A stretch of DNA of 64,000 nt from assembly GCA_018062085.1 (NCBI GenBank), contig JAGOSY010000005.1, positions 186,001-250,000 on the forward strand, given 5' to 3'. This DNA is from a bacterium (GTDB lineage Bacteria; Cyanobacteriota; Vampirovibrionia; Obscuribacterales; Obscuribacteraceae). The number at the start of each line of letters is the position of its first letter. The stretch's first letter is position 1. Position numbers and translations under genes: made by a program. The notes below the pieces were generated by a model. The model did no database searches and had not been told where the DNA came from. It worked only from the letters and a program-made list of their open reading frames with translations. Shown piece after piece: positions 16,942 to 25,082 of the stretch.

Positions 16942-17679
16942 TTACCCTAGCACTTCGCTCAAGAAGTTCTGCATTGATTGCCACGAGCGCTTGTCGGCTG
17001 TGGCGTTATATTGCAAGCCGTTTTCAGGCATGTTTACTTCAGGATTGGTAAAAGCATGGCTGGTGTGGCCATAGGCATGGAGCTGCCAATCGGCTTTAGC
17101 CTCAGTCAATTCTTTTGCAATGGCGAGAACGTCAGTTGGAGTGGCCATTGGGTCGTCGTAGCCATGCAATATCAAGATTTTGGCGGCGATTTCTTCTTGC
17201 TTACCGAGTGCAGGTGGGTGGAATAGGCCGTGGAAAGCAACTGCTCCATTGACGCCTGCGCCAGCTTTGCCTGATACCCGAGCGAGGTCAAGGGCACAGA
17301 GGCCGCCGAAGCAAAATCCAATCACTGCTATTTTGTCACTCACCATGGGGTGCTTTCTTGCCGCTGCTAGGCCAGCTAAGAGTCTTTGGCGCAGCATGGC
17401 GCGGTCATCCATGAAAGGCTGCATCAATTTGCCGTTCTCTTCCATTGAGCTGCCGCGCTTGCCTTTGCCGTAATTGTCGAGGGCCAAGCCAACATAGCCG
17501 AGTTCTGCCAGTTTCTTGGCTTTGTCTTGCTCGAATGCACCTTGACCGCCCCAGGCATGACAAATCAAAACGGCAGGACGCTTTTCTTTTTTTGTTGCGT
17601 CATAGGCCACAAATGCTTCACATATCTGACTGTCGTCGGCGTATTCAAGTAATTCGGTGTGCACGGCCTCTATCTCCAT
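16942..17679 (-). CDS. Dienelactone hydrolase family protein
   Basis: This alpha/beta hydrolase of 245 residues has the DLH-type triad: Cys nucleophile in GFCFGGLCA, Asp in HGYDDPMA and His in HTSHAFTN. The oxyanion region is ICHAWGGQGAF. DLH-family enzymes hydrolyse dienelactones or other esters, so its location downstream of an aromatic-degradation cluster is suggestive. It is on the opposite strand, however, and the substrate is not determined. It converges on the rhomboid gene. A 14-bp palindrome lies about 90 bases upstream of its start. Confidence 0.85.
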   Translation of the reverse strand: MEIEAVHTELLEYADDSQICEAFVAYDATKKEKRPAVLICHAWGGQGAFEQDKAKKLAELGYVGLALDNYGKGKRGSSMEENGKLMQPFMDDRAMLRQRLLAGLAAARKHPMVSDKIAVIGFCFGGLCALDLARVSGKAGAGVNGAVAFHGLFHPPALGKQEEIAAKILILHGYDDPMATPTDVLAIAKELTEAKADWQLHAYGHTSHAFTNPEVNMPENGLQYNATADKRSWQSMQNFLSEVLG

Positions 17680-17768
17680 TTTTGTTCTGGCTAGGTTTCG
17701 ACTAAGTCTTGGCTAAGCTTATGCTAGGTCTTAGTTTTCAATGGGTCTCTTTTTCTCTTTTAAATATA

Positions 17769-17782
17769 GTTTCCATGGAAAC
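17769..17782. promoter_or_regulatory. 14-bp perfect palindrome, possible operator
   Basis: GTTTCCATGGAAAC is a perfect inverted repeat in the divergent intergenic region between the dienelactone hydrolase gene and the serS leader. Its size and symmetry fit a dimeric repressor site, but no regulator is adjacent and only one copy was seen. Confidence 0.4.
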
Positions 17783-17868
17783 CATTTTAAAAGGAGAAAA
17801 GTAGTGATCACCCTAGCATATTGTTTTTGTTAGTCCAAATTCTAAACTTTTTGGAATCTTTTGCCTCG

Positions 17869-17896
17869 TTGACAAACCTTGTTGAGCGCTTATAGT
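17869..17896 (+). promoter_or_regulatory. Sigma-70-type promoter for the serS leader
   Basis: A perfect -35 TTGACA (17869-17874) is separated by 16 bases from TATAGT (17891-17896). The expected transcription start lies about seven bases further on, at or next to the A of the leader-peptide ATG at 17903, so the leader mRNA may be leaderless. Confidence 0.7.
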
Positions 17897-17902
17897 GGAA
17901 GC

Positions 17903-17992
17903 ATGAGTTACGCAACCCAGCCAGCTAGATTTTCGTCATCATCATCTCCGATTTCTCCGAGATGCGGTTGCTGCTTGTCTTTCAACTCATAG
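17903..17992 (+). CDS. Serine-rich leader peptide upstream of serS
   Basis: This short ORF of 29 codons encodes MSYATQPARF followed by five consecutive Ser codons (TCG TCA TCA TCA TCT) and ends SFNS. It has nine serines in all, spread over AGT, TCG, TCA and TCT codons. It lies directly after a strong promoter and 19 bases before an intrinsic terminator, ahead of seryl-tRNA synthetase. This arrangement is the known design of amino-acid-specific leader peptides that cause ribosome stalling when the cognate charged tRNA is scarce. The Ser run is seen directly; the regulatory role is inferred. No Shine-Dalgarno separates the promoter and ATG, so initiation may be leaderless. Confidence 0.6.
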   Translation: MSYATQPARFSSSSSPISPRCGCCLSFNS

Positions 17993-18011
17993 ATTTAGTG
18001 ATTTGAATTTT

Positions 18012-18041
18012 AGGGGCCCGCCCAAGCGAGGCCTCTTTTTT
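18012..18041 (+). terminator. serS: Intrinsic terminator in the serS leader
   Basis: AGGGGCC (18012-18018) pairs with GGCCTCT (18030-18036) with one G-U wobble and an 11-base loop. A run of six T (18036-18041) follows at once. It stands between the leader ORF and serS, so read-through is needed for synthetase expression. An overlapping inverted repeat AGCGAGGC / GCCTCGCT spans the T run and is mutually exclusive with the terminator stem. Confidence 0.75.
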
Positions 18042-18090
18042 GTGCCTCGCTACCCATAGAAGTCAGAGCTTAGTGCTAAAGCCAAAGGCT

Positions 18091-18116
18091 AATGCTTCAA
18101 GCAAATGCTTCAAGCA
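18091..18116 (+). repeat. 13-bp tandem repeat next to the serS ribosome binding site
   Basis: Two adjacent identical copies of AATGCTTCAAGCA lie just before the GAGG Shine-Dalgarno (18121-18124) of serS. They could be simple slippage or part of the leader RNA fold. Confidence 0.55.
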
Positions 18117-18129
18117 AATAGAGGTAGTA

Positions 18130-19389
18130 ATGATAGACATAGAACAAATAAGAAAGAACCCAGATGCTTTTAAGAGTGCCATTGCGGCTAAGCGCATCAA
18201 GCTTGATATAGAGCGGCTTCTGCAAGTTGATGAAGAGCGCCGTATGCTCGGCAAGGCAGTAAATCAATTGCGAGAACAGCGCAATCGCATTACCGATTTA
18301 GTCACTAGCGACGGGCAAAATCGCGCTAGCCATATTGCCCATTCTAAAGAAATTGGCGCCGCTTTGGCACTTAAAGAAAGCCAGTTAAAGGCTGTAGATC
18401 TTGAGTATCATGGGCTTATGGCTCATGTTCCTGGCTTGCCTGCGGCTACGGTGCCGGTGGGAGCCGATGACAGCGATAACGTTGAGATTTATCGTGTTGC
18501 TGAGGTGGCCAAGCGCACATTTAAGGAGCGCGATCATATAGAACTGGCTTTGCTCAACGGTATGGTCGATTTTGAAGGGGCGCGCTTTGCCGCTGGATCT
18601 CGGGCCTATGGCTTGATTGGTGACGGAGCTTTGCTTGAGTTGGCTGTGCTGCGCTTTGCCCTAGACCATGTTTTGGCCAAAGGATTTACAGCTGTCTTGC
18701 CACCGCTGATGGTGAATGAAGCTGCTATGTTCGGCACGGGGTATTTTCCTTTGGGTGAGGACAATGCCTATCAACTAGAAGAGGGCAAGCGCTACTTAAC
18801 CGGTACTTCTGAGGTAGGTATTGTCGCTATGCAGGCTAATCGAGTATTAGCAGGCACAACCCTGCGTTTTGCTGGTATCTCTACTTGTTTTCGCCGTGAG
18901 GCTGGGGCTGCTGGTCGCGACACTAAAGGTCTCTACCGAGTGCATCAATTTCAGAAAGTAGAACAAGTGGTATTCTGTGCAAACGATGTGGAAGTGTCTG
19001 AGCAAGAGCATCTGCGCTTGCTCAAGAACTCCGAAGAAATAGTCCAGGCGCTCGAGCTTCCCTACCGAGTGGTGGCAGTTTGTACAGGTGATATGGGCCT
19101 GGGTCAAGTGCGAAAACATGATATTGAAACCTGGATGCCTAGCCGAGGAGCGTACTGCGAGACTCACTCTTGCTCTACTTTTCATGATTTTCAGGCCCGG
19201 CGTTTAGGTATACGCTACATCGATCACGAAGGGAAGAAACAATACGTCCATACTTTGAACAATACTGCAATTGCCTCTCCACGTATCTTGATTGCCTTGC
19301 TGGAGAATCATCAGAATCAAGACGGCACAATCAATGTGCCGAAAGCTTTGCGGCCGTACTTAGGTGGTCGGGGGGTGCTGGGTGGGTGA
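18130..19389 (+). CDS. serS: Seryl-tRNA synthetase
   Basis: This class II aminoacyl-tRNA synthetase of 419 residues charges tRNA(Ser). The N-terminal MIDIEQIRKNPDAFKSAI opens the coiled-coil tRNA-binding arm (residues to ~110). Motif 2 is FRREAGAAGRDTKGLYRVHQ and motif 3 lies near the end (VHTLNNTAIASPRILIALLE). The serine-binding segment reads ETHSCSTFHDFQARR. Start is the ATG at 18130 with GAGG five bases upstream; an in-frame ORF extension to 18040 would run through the leader terminator and is not used. Expression is probably controlled by the upstream Ser-rich leader and terminator. Confidence 0.96.
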   Translation: MIDIEQIRKNPDAFKSAIAAKRIKLDIERLLQVDEERRMLGKAVNQLREQRNRITDLVTSDGQNRASHIAHSKEIGAALALKESQLKAVDLEYHGLMAHVPGLPAATVPVGADDSDNVEIYRVAEVAKRTFKERDHIELALLNGMVDFEGARFAAGSRAYGLIGDGALLELAVLRFALDHVLAKGFTAVLPPLMVNEAAMFGTGYFPLGEDNAYQLEEGKRYLTGTSEVGIVAMQANRVLAGTTLRFAGISTCFRREAGAAGRDTKGLYRVHQFQKVEQVVFCANDVEVSEQEHLRLLKNSEEIVQALELPYRVVAVCTGDMGLGQVRKHDIETWMPSRGAYCETHSCSTFHDFQARRLGIRYIDHEGKKQYVHTLNNTAIASPRILIALLENHQNQDGTINVPKALRPYLGGRGVLGG

Positions 19390-19401
19390 AAATGGTGCTA
19401 G

Positions 19402-20007
19402 CTACCGCTCTACAAAGACTCTGTGTCTTCTTTGTGGCTGAGCCACAGGAGCATAATTCTGTCCGTAATTTTCTTGGGGGTAACCCATTTGTGAATAGTT
19501 TGGCTGCGCTGCATAATTTTGTTGTGCTGCGGGGTTCACGGCCTGGGTTTGTTGGTTGGCATTCTGGGCGTAGCTTTGTTGTGATGCATACAAGAGCTGT
19601 TGCTCGTAGCTTGCTGCCGGTGCATTGTTGATTGCTTGTTCTTGCGTCTGGCTGGCCAGTTGAGCTTGATTTCCTGCTAAGTCAGCTGTTGTTTGATAGC
19701 TACCCTGTAACCCTTCTTGTGGCGCTGCTTGCTGCTGAAGAGACTGTTCTTGGCTAAGTTGATTGCGTTTGTGCACCCAGGGTAGCTCGACACCCTCTGC
19801 GTCCCAGTTAATGACGAAGGGCAAGAGCATAAGCACAAATACAAATAGAGCAAAAAATATCGGCAGAATGGTTGGGTTGGGCAGCGAAGTTATAGGCCTT
19901 TCTCCGCCTTGCAGAGCACTGTTCCATCCTGGTGATTGGTCTGGATGCCCGCCTTGAACCCCGTGATGACCGCCATGGCCATGCCCGCCGCCGTTTGTAT
20001 GACTCAT
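19402..20007 (-). CDS. Single-pass membrane protein with His/Gly-rich N-terminus and Gln-rich tail
   Basis: The 201-residue protein starts with a His/Gly-rich stretch (GGGHGHGGHHG), then one membrane helix (ILPIFFALFVFVLMLLPFVI), then about 110 residues rich in Gln, Ala, Asn and Tyr, with many QQ and repeated NY/QNY units. The low-complexity tail looks disordered. I recognise no family. The His-rich segment could bind metal; a similar His/Gly-rich insert occurs in the NfeD-like protein at 59073. Its stop lies 12 bases from the convergent serS stop. Confidence 0.6.
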   Translation of the reverse strand: MSHTNGGGHGHGGHHGVQGGHPDQSPGWNSALQGGERPITSLPNPTILPIFFALFVFVLMLLPFVINWDAEGVELPWVHKRNQLSQEQSLQQQAAPQEGLQGSYQTTADLAGNQAQLASQTQEQAINNAPAASYEQQLLYASQQSYAQNANQQTQAVNPAAQQNYAAQPNYSQMGYPQENYGQNYAPVAQPQRRHRVFVER

Positions 20008-20162
20008 TCAGTGACTCCGCCTCGACTGCACATAATAATAACTGGCAAGTCAGTAAATTGTTGATTATTTCTTGCGCTTCAGTGGGAATCGCCCCAAGGG
20101 AGGCTTCTAAGAGTATTGAGTTTCAGAGACTTAGAGTTTCGAAAACTGCGAATTTCTGGCAC

Positions 20163-20810
20163 TTATATAGGTATGACGTGATCGGCCATGGCTTTGGTGG
20201 TTTCAATCAGTCGGGCATTAGGCAGATCGGTTGATTCCATTTTTCGCCTGGCTTCTTCGGGGCTGCGACCACCCTTTATGTGCCGCTCCAGAAGCCGCGG
20301 TTCGATTTTTTGTATGTTGCTTTCGATGTACCAGGTTTCATCGAGCAGCGGCTTAATCTTGCCCCATGGGCTGTTTGCCAGAAGCAAATAATTGCCTTCG
20401 ATGATGACCAACTTGTGATGTGGTTGCACTAAAATGGCATCATCGCTAGGTTCTTCTATTTTTCGATCAAAGGCTGGGCAGCCAACCTGGCTGTTGGTAT
20501 GTTCGCGCAAGCCAGTCAGCAAGTTGATGAAGGCTTCGGGGTCAAAGCTGTCAGGGATGCCTTTTAGTTCCCAGATACCCCAGGCTCTGAGTTCAGCGTT
20601 GCGCCTGTGAAAGCCATCCATGGGCACAACAATGGCTACTTTACTCTTCAAGTCTTTGTTGATGCCCTTGGCTAGATCTTTGGCTAAAGTACTTTTGCCC
20701 GAAGCGGGAAAGCCAGCGATGCCTAAAAGCAAACGCTGGTCTTCGCCTAGTTCTGTCACTTTGGCAAGAAGTGAATTGTAGAGTTCTTTGGGTAGTTTAC
20801 TTAGAGACAC
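20163..20810 (-). CDS. Nucleoside/nucleotide kinase family protein (uridine-kinase-like)
   Basis: This 215-residue P-loop kinase has Walker A GFPASGKST (around residue 33), PMDGFHRRNAELRAWG and KGIPDSFDPEAF typical of the PRK09270 / fructose-transport-kinase subgroup, Walker B-like LVIIEGNYLLL, and a lid region RLLERHIKGGRSPEEAR. Family members phosphorylate small hydroxyl compounds such as nucleosides, pantothenate-like molecules or sugars. The substrate of this one is not predictable. It stands alone, about 50 bases from the YceI gene on the same strand. Confidence 0.85.
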   Translation of the reverse strand: MSLSKLPKELYNSLLAKVTELGEDQRLLLGIAGFPASGKSTLAKDLAKGINKDLKSKVAIVVPMDGFHRRNAELRAWGIWELKGIPDSFDPEAFINLLTGLREHTNSQVGCPAFDRKIEEPSDDAILVQPHHKLVIIEGNYLLLANSPWGKIKPLLDETWYIESNIQKIEPRLLERHIKGGRSPEEARRKMESTDLPNARLIETTKAMADHVIPI

Positions 20811-20858
20811 TTTTGCCTGGTTCTGGTTTTGTTTATATTTCTAATTCTGTATTTAATT

Positions 20859-21509
20859 CTATTTTTGCTTTACCGCTTCAACTTCAATGCTTACTTTGAC
20901 GTCGTCACCGACAACGCTAGAGCCATTGTCGAGAGCTTTGTTCCAGGTAATACCAAAATCTTTGCGGTTGATTTTCGTGGTTGCTGAAGCACCAACTCTG
21001 GTGCCGCCCTGCATGTCTTTGATTTGCTCTGTTGGGCCTTCAACATCAAGAGTTACTTCTTTGGTTACGCCTTTGATGGTGAGGTCGCCCATGACTGTAA
21101 ATTTGCCCTTGCCAGCGCTTTTAACTTTCTTCGATTTAAAGGTCATTGTAGGAAACTTAGCAGCGTCGAAGAAGTCGGCGTTCTTAAGGTGCTCGTCGCG
21201 TCCATTTTCGCCTGTATCGACTGAAGCAACTTCGATTGCAGCATCTATTTTGAGAGATTTCAAATCTTTGCCGTCGTAGTTAACATTGCCGCTAACCTTT
21301 GAGAAATGACCTCTAACGTTGGAGATCATTAAGTGGCGTACCGAGAAATCGGCAGTGGTGTGACCGGAGTCTATTTTCCAAACTATTCCTGGTTGGGCAG
21401 CTGGTTGGGCGGCTGGTTTCTCTTTGCTAGCTTTGGGAGCGGCAGAAACGAAACTGATAGACATCATGCTAACGAGAGCCAGTGCTCCGCAGATTGATTT
21501 TATTGACAT
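20859..21509 (-). CDS. YceI family periplasmic protein
   Basis: The 216-residue protein has an N-terminal signal peptide (ALALVSMMSISFVSAA) and a lipocalin-like YceI domain. It shows the typical WKIDSGHTTADFSVRHLMIS opening, RDEHLKNADFFDAAKFPTM in the centre, VMGDLTIKGVTKEVTLDV and ATTKINRKDFGITW. YceI proteins bind isoprenoid or amide lipids in the periplasm and are often stress- or acid-induced. The AGGAG six bases before the ATG is part of a short inverted repeat (ACTCCT/AGGAGT), so the ribosome binding site could be structured. Confidence 0.93.
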   Translation of the reverse strand: MSIKSICGALALVSMMSISFVSAAPKASKEKPAAQPAAQPGIVWKIDSGHTTADFSVRHLMISNVRGHFSKVSGNVNYDGKDLKSLKIDAAIEVASVDTGENGRDEHLKNADFFDAAKFPTMTFKSKKVKSAGKGKFTVMGDLTIKGVTKEVTLDVEGPTEQIKDMQGGTRVGASATTKINRKDFGITWNKALDNGSSVVGDDVKVSIEVEAVKQK

Positions 21510-21646
21510 CTGTTACTCCTGAACTGTTTGGGTATAGTAACTTTAGGAGTTCTATTTTGTCGCTATCGACATAGTACTGCCAGTGATTAGTGTGTAAGCT
21601 AACAGTGCTGTAACATAAATCTGTAAGTTATTCGTTGGAGGCGGTC

Positions 21647-21748
21647 ATGGGTAAAGAGCAAGTCAAAAAGAAAGAAGTTAAGAAAAAGGCTTCTAAGACT
21701 ATGAAGGAAAAGAAAGTGGCTAAGGCCGAGAAGAAGGCGAGTCGCTAA
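21647..21748 (+). CDS. Lysine-rich 33-residue microprotein
   Basis: The short ORF encodes MGKEQVKKKEVKKKASK and continues in the same style to KKASR. It has 14 Lys, one Arg and four Glu among 33 residues. A near-consensus GGAGG lies six bases before the ATG, which is the main reason to believe it is translated. The composition resembles Lys/Ala-rich tails of histone-like proteins and could bind nucleic acid or another polyanion. I know no named family. It is divergent from the yceI gene. Confidence 0.55.
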   Translation: MGKEQVKKKEVKKKASKTMKEKKVAKAEKKASR

Positions 21749-21755
21749 AGCAGTG

Positions 21756-22016
21756 TCAGTCTTTAGAGATAGATTTTGCTCTAGCTGTGGCGACCGCCGG
21801 TGCTGAGTGTAACATCTCTCCTTGGGTGGCCAGTTCTGCCACTGTCAATGGTGCTTCGGGCTGCTTGTGCGTTAAGGCCATGGCCTGACCGATTTTGCGG
21901 TCTGTCATGGCCTCAACGCTATGTCGCTGTGAGTTGGCATGGAGCTGCTGTTTAGTTAGCTGCCAGGAGTAATTACTTCTGTTCCACAAAGAGGCCGTAG
22001 CCGACGCCGTGAACAT
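21756..22016 (-). CDS. Possible small protein overlapping the regulator 3' end
   Basis: An 86-codon ORF begins inside the last 44 bases of the OmpR-type regulator gene and ends near the lysine-rich microprotein. The second half (MTDRKIGQAMALTHKQPEAP) has ordinary composition. There is no clear Shine-Dalgarno, no recognised family, and the N-terminal part may be a shadow of the regulator. Kept as a low-confidence candidate because it fills an otherwise empty stretch. Confidence 0.25.
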   Translation of the reverse strand: MFTASATASLWNRSNYSWQLTKQQLHANSQRHSVEAMTDRKIGQAMALTHKQPEAPLTVAELATQGEMLHSAPAVATARAKSISKD

Positions 22017-22653
22017 TGCGAATTAAGGAGCTTTCTGAGTCGCCGTCAAGCTTTTTGCGCAGTCGTTTGATGCAAGTGGTAAGTGCTTCGCGGGTTGAAT
22101 CAGATTGGCAGGGCCAAACGCTGTCAAGTAGTTTGTCGACGCCGAAAAGTTCACCAGGGTGGCGCATTAAAAATTCGAGGAGAGCAAATTCCTTTGGTAC
22201 TAGCTTGATTTCTTGACCCCTTAATGTAACTTTGAAATCTTTGGGATCAAGCTCGAGCGGGCCGACTTGCAAAACGTCACCGACCAAGGCCGTTGGGCGC
22301 CTAAGAAGTGCCCTGACTCGAGATTTTAGCTCTCTAGAGTCGAATGGTTTGGTGAGATAGTCATCGGCCCCGGCATCAAGACCCTCAAGCTTATCGGCTA
22401 GTTCTCGGCGGCCGGTGAGGAATAGGACTGGAGTCACACCTCCACGGGCGCGAAATTCTTGGAGAATGCCAAGTCCAGTTACTTCTGGTAAATTCCAGTC
22501 AAGAATAATCAAATCAAAAATGTAGAGCTTGACTTGGCTGAGGGCGTCGGCACCATTGTCGACGTGTTCCACTAAGTGATTTTCGCGGGACAGGCATTGA
22601 ACTATTAGATCAGCCAACTGCGGGTCGTCTTCGACAATAAGAATTTTTGCCAT
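21973..22653 (-). CDS. OmpR/PhoB-family response regulator
   Basis: The 226-residue protein has a receiver domain (residues 1-118) with the acidic pair EDD at 8-10, phospho-acceptor Asp52 (LIILDWNLPE), a Thr in LFLTGR and the conserved Lys in YLTKPFD. The C-terminal winged helix (about 128-224) shows LVPKEFALLEFLMRHPGELF and VHGVGYGLF, typical of OmpR-type DNA binding. The ATG overlaps the last base of the histidine kinase stop codon, so the two form a translationally coupled cognate pair. Target genes are unknown. Confidence 0.93.
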   Translation of the reverse strand: MAKILIVEDDPQLADLIVQCLSRENHLVEHVDNGADALSQVKLYIFDLIILDWNLPEVTGLGILQEFRARGGVTPVLFLTGRRELADKLEGLDAGADDYLTKPFDSRELKSRVRALLRRPTALVGDVLQVGPLELDPKDFKVTLRGQEIKLVPKEFALLEFLMRHPGELFGVDKLLDSVWPCQSDSTREALTTCIKRLRKKLDGDSESSLIRNVHGVGYGLFVEQK

Positions 22654-24542
22654 CAGTTTTCCAGGTAATACTTGCTATGGGATGCCAGGGTAAACCAGAA
22701 TGTGCTGCCTTTTCCTTCAACAGATTCTACCCCAATCTCTCCTCCATGCTGCTCGATTATCGCTTTACATATTGCTAGGCCGAGTCCGCTACCACGATTG
22801 CTGCGGCCATCTTCATTTTTAACCTGGCTAAACCTCTCAAAAATGCTGGCCGCTTTATCGGCAGGAATGCCCCGGCCTTGGTCTGTTATATCTACTCTTA
22901 TCATGCCTTCTTTTGGCTTGGCTGCTTGTCGCTTTCCGGCTTGTAGCTTGACTTCGCGGGGAGTGCTGAGCTGGCTGGCTGGCTGCAATGAAGCGACTGG
23001 CCTGGTGCTAATGCTAATGGTTGAGCCGTTGGGCGAGAATTTTAAGGCATTAGAGAGCAAGTTGACTACTACTTGGGTGATTCGCTCTGAGTCTATGTAG
23101 GCTTCTAGCGCGTTGTCAATAGAGCTAACTATTGCTATTTTTTGTTTTTTGGCCAATGCTTCAACGGCTCCTATTGAGGTGTCAATGGCTTTTGTTAGTC
23201 GTGCTTGCTCCATGATTAGCTCCACATAGCCAGCATCGAGCTTCTCTAAATCAAGCAAGTTGTTTATTAAAGCCATCAAGCGACTGACATTGTCTTGAGC
23301 GTTGCTCAGGTTTTTCATCGCCTGTGGTGGCAATACTCCTTCGGCGTCCTCTTTCAGCATTGAGTGAATCATTTGAATTGAGGTTAGTGGAGTGCGCAAA
23401 TCGTGAGATACAACCGCTACGAAGTCGCGCTTCATTTGCTCTAGCTGTTTGCGTGCGCCAACATCTTGAATAACGCAATAGAGAAGCTGCTCGTCATCAG
23501 ACCAAGTGGCCGACCAAGCGCTTTCGCAGACATTGCCATCAGCTTTTATAACTTTTACGTCAAAGCGTTTTGAACTTTTCTCTTCAATTGCTTCCATTAG
23601 TTTGGCACGCGCATCGCTACGTTCTGATTCATCGAAAAGGTCAACTGCTCTGCGGCCTATGATTGAGTCTTGTTCATAGCGCCACATGTCTATGACCGCT
23701 TCGTTGATGCTGCTAAAAATTAGCTGACGATCAAGTGAGCAAACAATGTCGGCAACGTTTTCTAGCACCGCCATTTCTTTGCGCTGCATGGTTACTAGTT
23801 CTTTGTACATGCGGTGATATACGCGGTCAATTTGAGCTAACTCGTCGTCACCGCTTAGTCTTATAGTTGGTGGTTTGCCGAGGCTCATTCTTTGTGTATT
23901 GTGCATGATCACGTTGAGACGATCTGTTGTACTGCGATTGAATAGAATGGCTAAGCCGAAGGCTGTACCAACGCTTAGGACAATGGAACTGTACAAAATA
24001 AAATGGAGGATCTCATCATCTCTTTTAAGTCGAGCCAGTTTTTCTTTGTCTAGCAGTTCATTTTTGCGAGACATTTGGTTAGCCAAGTTAATTAGCTCGT
24101 CTATCTCACCCTGGATCCGAGCCCAGGTTACTCCGGCTGCTAATCTGTTGCCGGTATCATAGTCAGCTTTGGCGTTGTCGAATCCCGTTCTTATTTGATT
24201 GAGCAGATTGGCTAGTTTTAGCCACGTTTCTTTGTCAGAGCCTTTGCCTTGTTGGGCAAGATCGCGAATGATTCTGACTTCGTCCATTATTTTGCCCGCT
24301 AAGCCCTCTTGGCGGGTTCTCACTTCTGGCGCGTGGGTAGTGTTTGACCAGATGACAAGGTTGCTGCGCTGCATGTAGAGAAACATAGCTGAATTGACAT
24401 GAGCAATTATTTCCCGTGAGTAGCTTTCTTCTCTCCGGGCGCGGTCGACATTGCCTAATTGATAAAGCAGGGCGCTGACCAAAGCCAGTTCAGCGACAAC
24501 TGGTATGGTGACAATGATAAGAACTTTGCGAGAGAGCTTCAA
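22653..24542 (-). CDS. Membrane sensor histidine kinase (four-helix sensor, HAMP, PAS)
   Basis: The 629-residue protein has TM1 at about residues 7-28, a ~150-residue periplasmic helical sensor, TM2 at about 178-198, a HAMP-like linker, a PAS domain (around 255-365, with NVADIVCSLDRQLIFSSIN), the H-box VVSHDLRTPLTS with an intact His, and an HATPase_c domain with N-box LLSNALKFSPNG, DQGRGIP and GSGLGLAICK. It should autophosphorylate and pass phosphate to the OmpR-type regulator encoded immediately downstream. The upstream same-strand gene encodes a receiver-only protein. The signal sensed is not evident. Confidence 0.93.
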   Translation of the reverse strand: MKLSRKVLIIVTIPVVAELALVSALLYQLGNVDRARREESYSREIIAHVNSAMFLYMQRSNLVIWSNTTHAPEVRTRQEGLAGKIMDEVRIIRDLAQQGKGSDKETWLKLANLLNQIRTGFDNAKADYDTGNRLAAGVTWARIQGEIDELINLANQMSRKNELLDKEKLARLKRDDEILHFILYSSIVLSVGTAFGLAILFNRSTTDRLNVIMHNTQRMSLGKPPTIRLSGDDELAQIDRVYHRMYKELVTMQRKEMAVLENVADIVCSLDRQLIFSSINEAVIDMWRYEQDSIIGRRAVDLFDESERSDARAKLMEAIEEKSSKRFDVKVIKADGNVCESAWSATWSDDEQLLYCVIQDVGARKQLEQMKRDFVAVVSHDLRTPLTSIQMIHSMLKEDAEGVLPPQAMKNLSNAQDNVSRLMALINNLLDLEKLDAGYVELIMEQARLTKAIDTSIGAVEALAKKQKIAIVSSIDNALEAYIDSERITQVVVNLLSNALKFSPNGSTISISTRPVASLQPASQLSTPREVKLQAGKRQAAKPKEGMIRVDITDQGRGIPADKAASIFERFSQVKNEDGRSNRGSGLGLAICKAIIEQHGGEIGVESVEGKGSTFWFTLASHSKYYLEN

Positions 24543-24599
24543 GGGAAAGACCGCTTAGCCAAGGCTTTCAGGAATAATTGCTAATTTTAGCATTTGTCC

Positions 24600-25016
24600 T
24601 TACTCAGGACTTTGTTCTTGGCGTTTTACTTTGTCTCTTAAGCGTTCGTCAATCAAGGGTTCGATAATTTGCAGAAATTCGAAGGGATCGAGGCTGTTGG
24701 GCACGACTTTTCGGGCACCACTCTTAATGGCTTGCAATTCAGTGACTTCATCTGGCATCTGATCAAAACAAAAGATAAATGGAATAGCTTTCAGATCTTC
24801 ATCTTGCTGAATTTCGCGCAAGAAGCTCAGGCCATCGCCGTCTCGCATGTGAAGATCGCTGATGATTATATCTGGTAGGTTCTTGTGAGCTAAGAAAAGG
24901 GCTAGGGACATGGCTGGGGATGGCACAATCTGGTAGCCAAGTTGCTCTACTGCTTGCCGAACCAGATTTAGTGTCTGCTGCGAAAGGCCGGCGATTAGTA
25001 GCTTTGGAGTTTCCAT
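24600..25016 (-). CDS. Receiver-only (pseudo-receiver) protein
   Basis: The 138-residue CheY-like protein keeps the central Asp54 (IIISDLHMRDGDG). It lacks the N-terminal acidic Mg2+-binding pair, reading LLIAGLSQQ where active receivers have a VDDD-like motif. The conserved Lys region reads VVPNSLDPFEF without the expected KP. It therefore may not be phosphorylated normally and could act as a constitutive binding partner. It precedes the histidine kinase and OmpR regulator in the same orientation, 57 bases from the kinase start, and likely belongs to that system. Confidence 0.8.
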   Translation of the reverse strand: METPKLLIAGLSQQTLNLVRQAVEQLGYQIVPSPAMSLALFLAHKNLPDIIISDLHMRDGDGLSFLREIQQDEDLKAIPFIFCFDQMPDEVTELQAIKSGARKVVPNSLDPFEFLQIIEPLIDERLRDKVKRQEQSPE

Positions 25017-25082
25017 ATTGACTCGTTGTTTCGGGCGAATAAGTGCAACTATAGCGCCTTTGGCCGAGTAGATCTAATTTGA

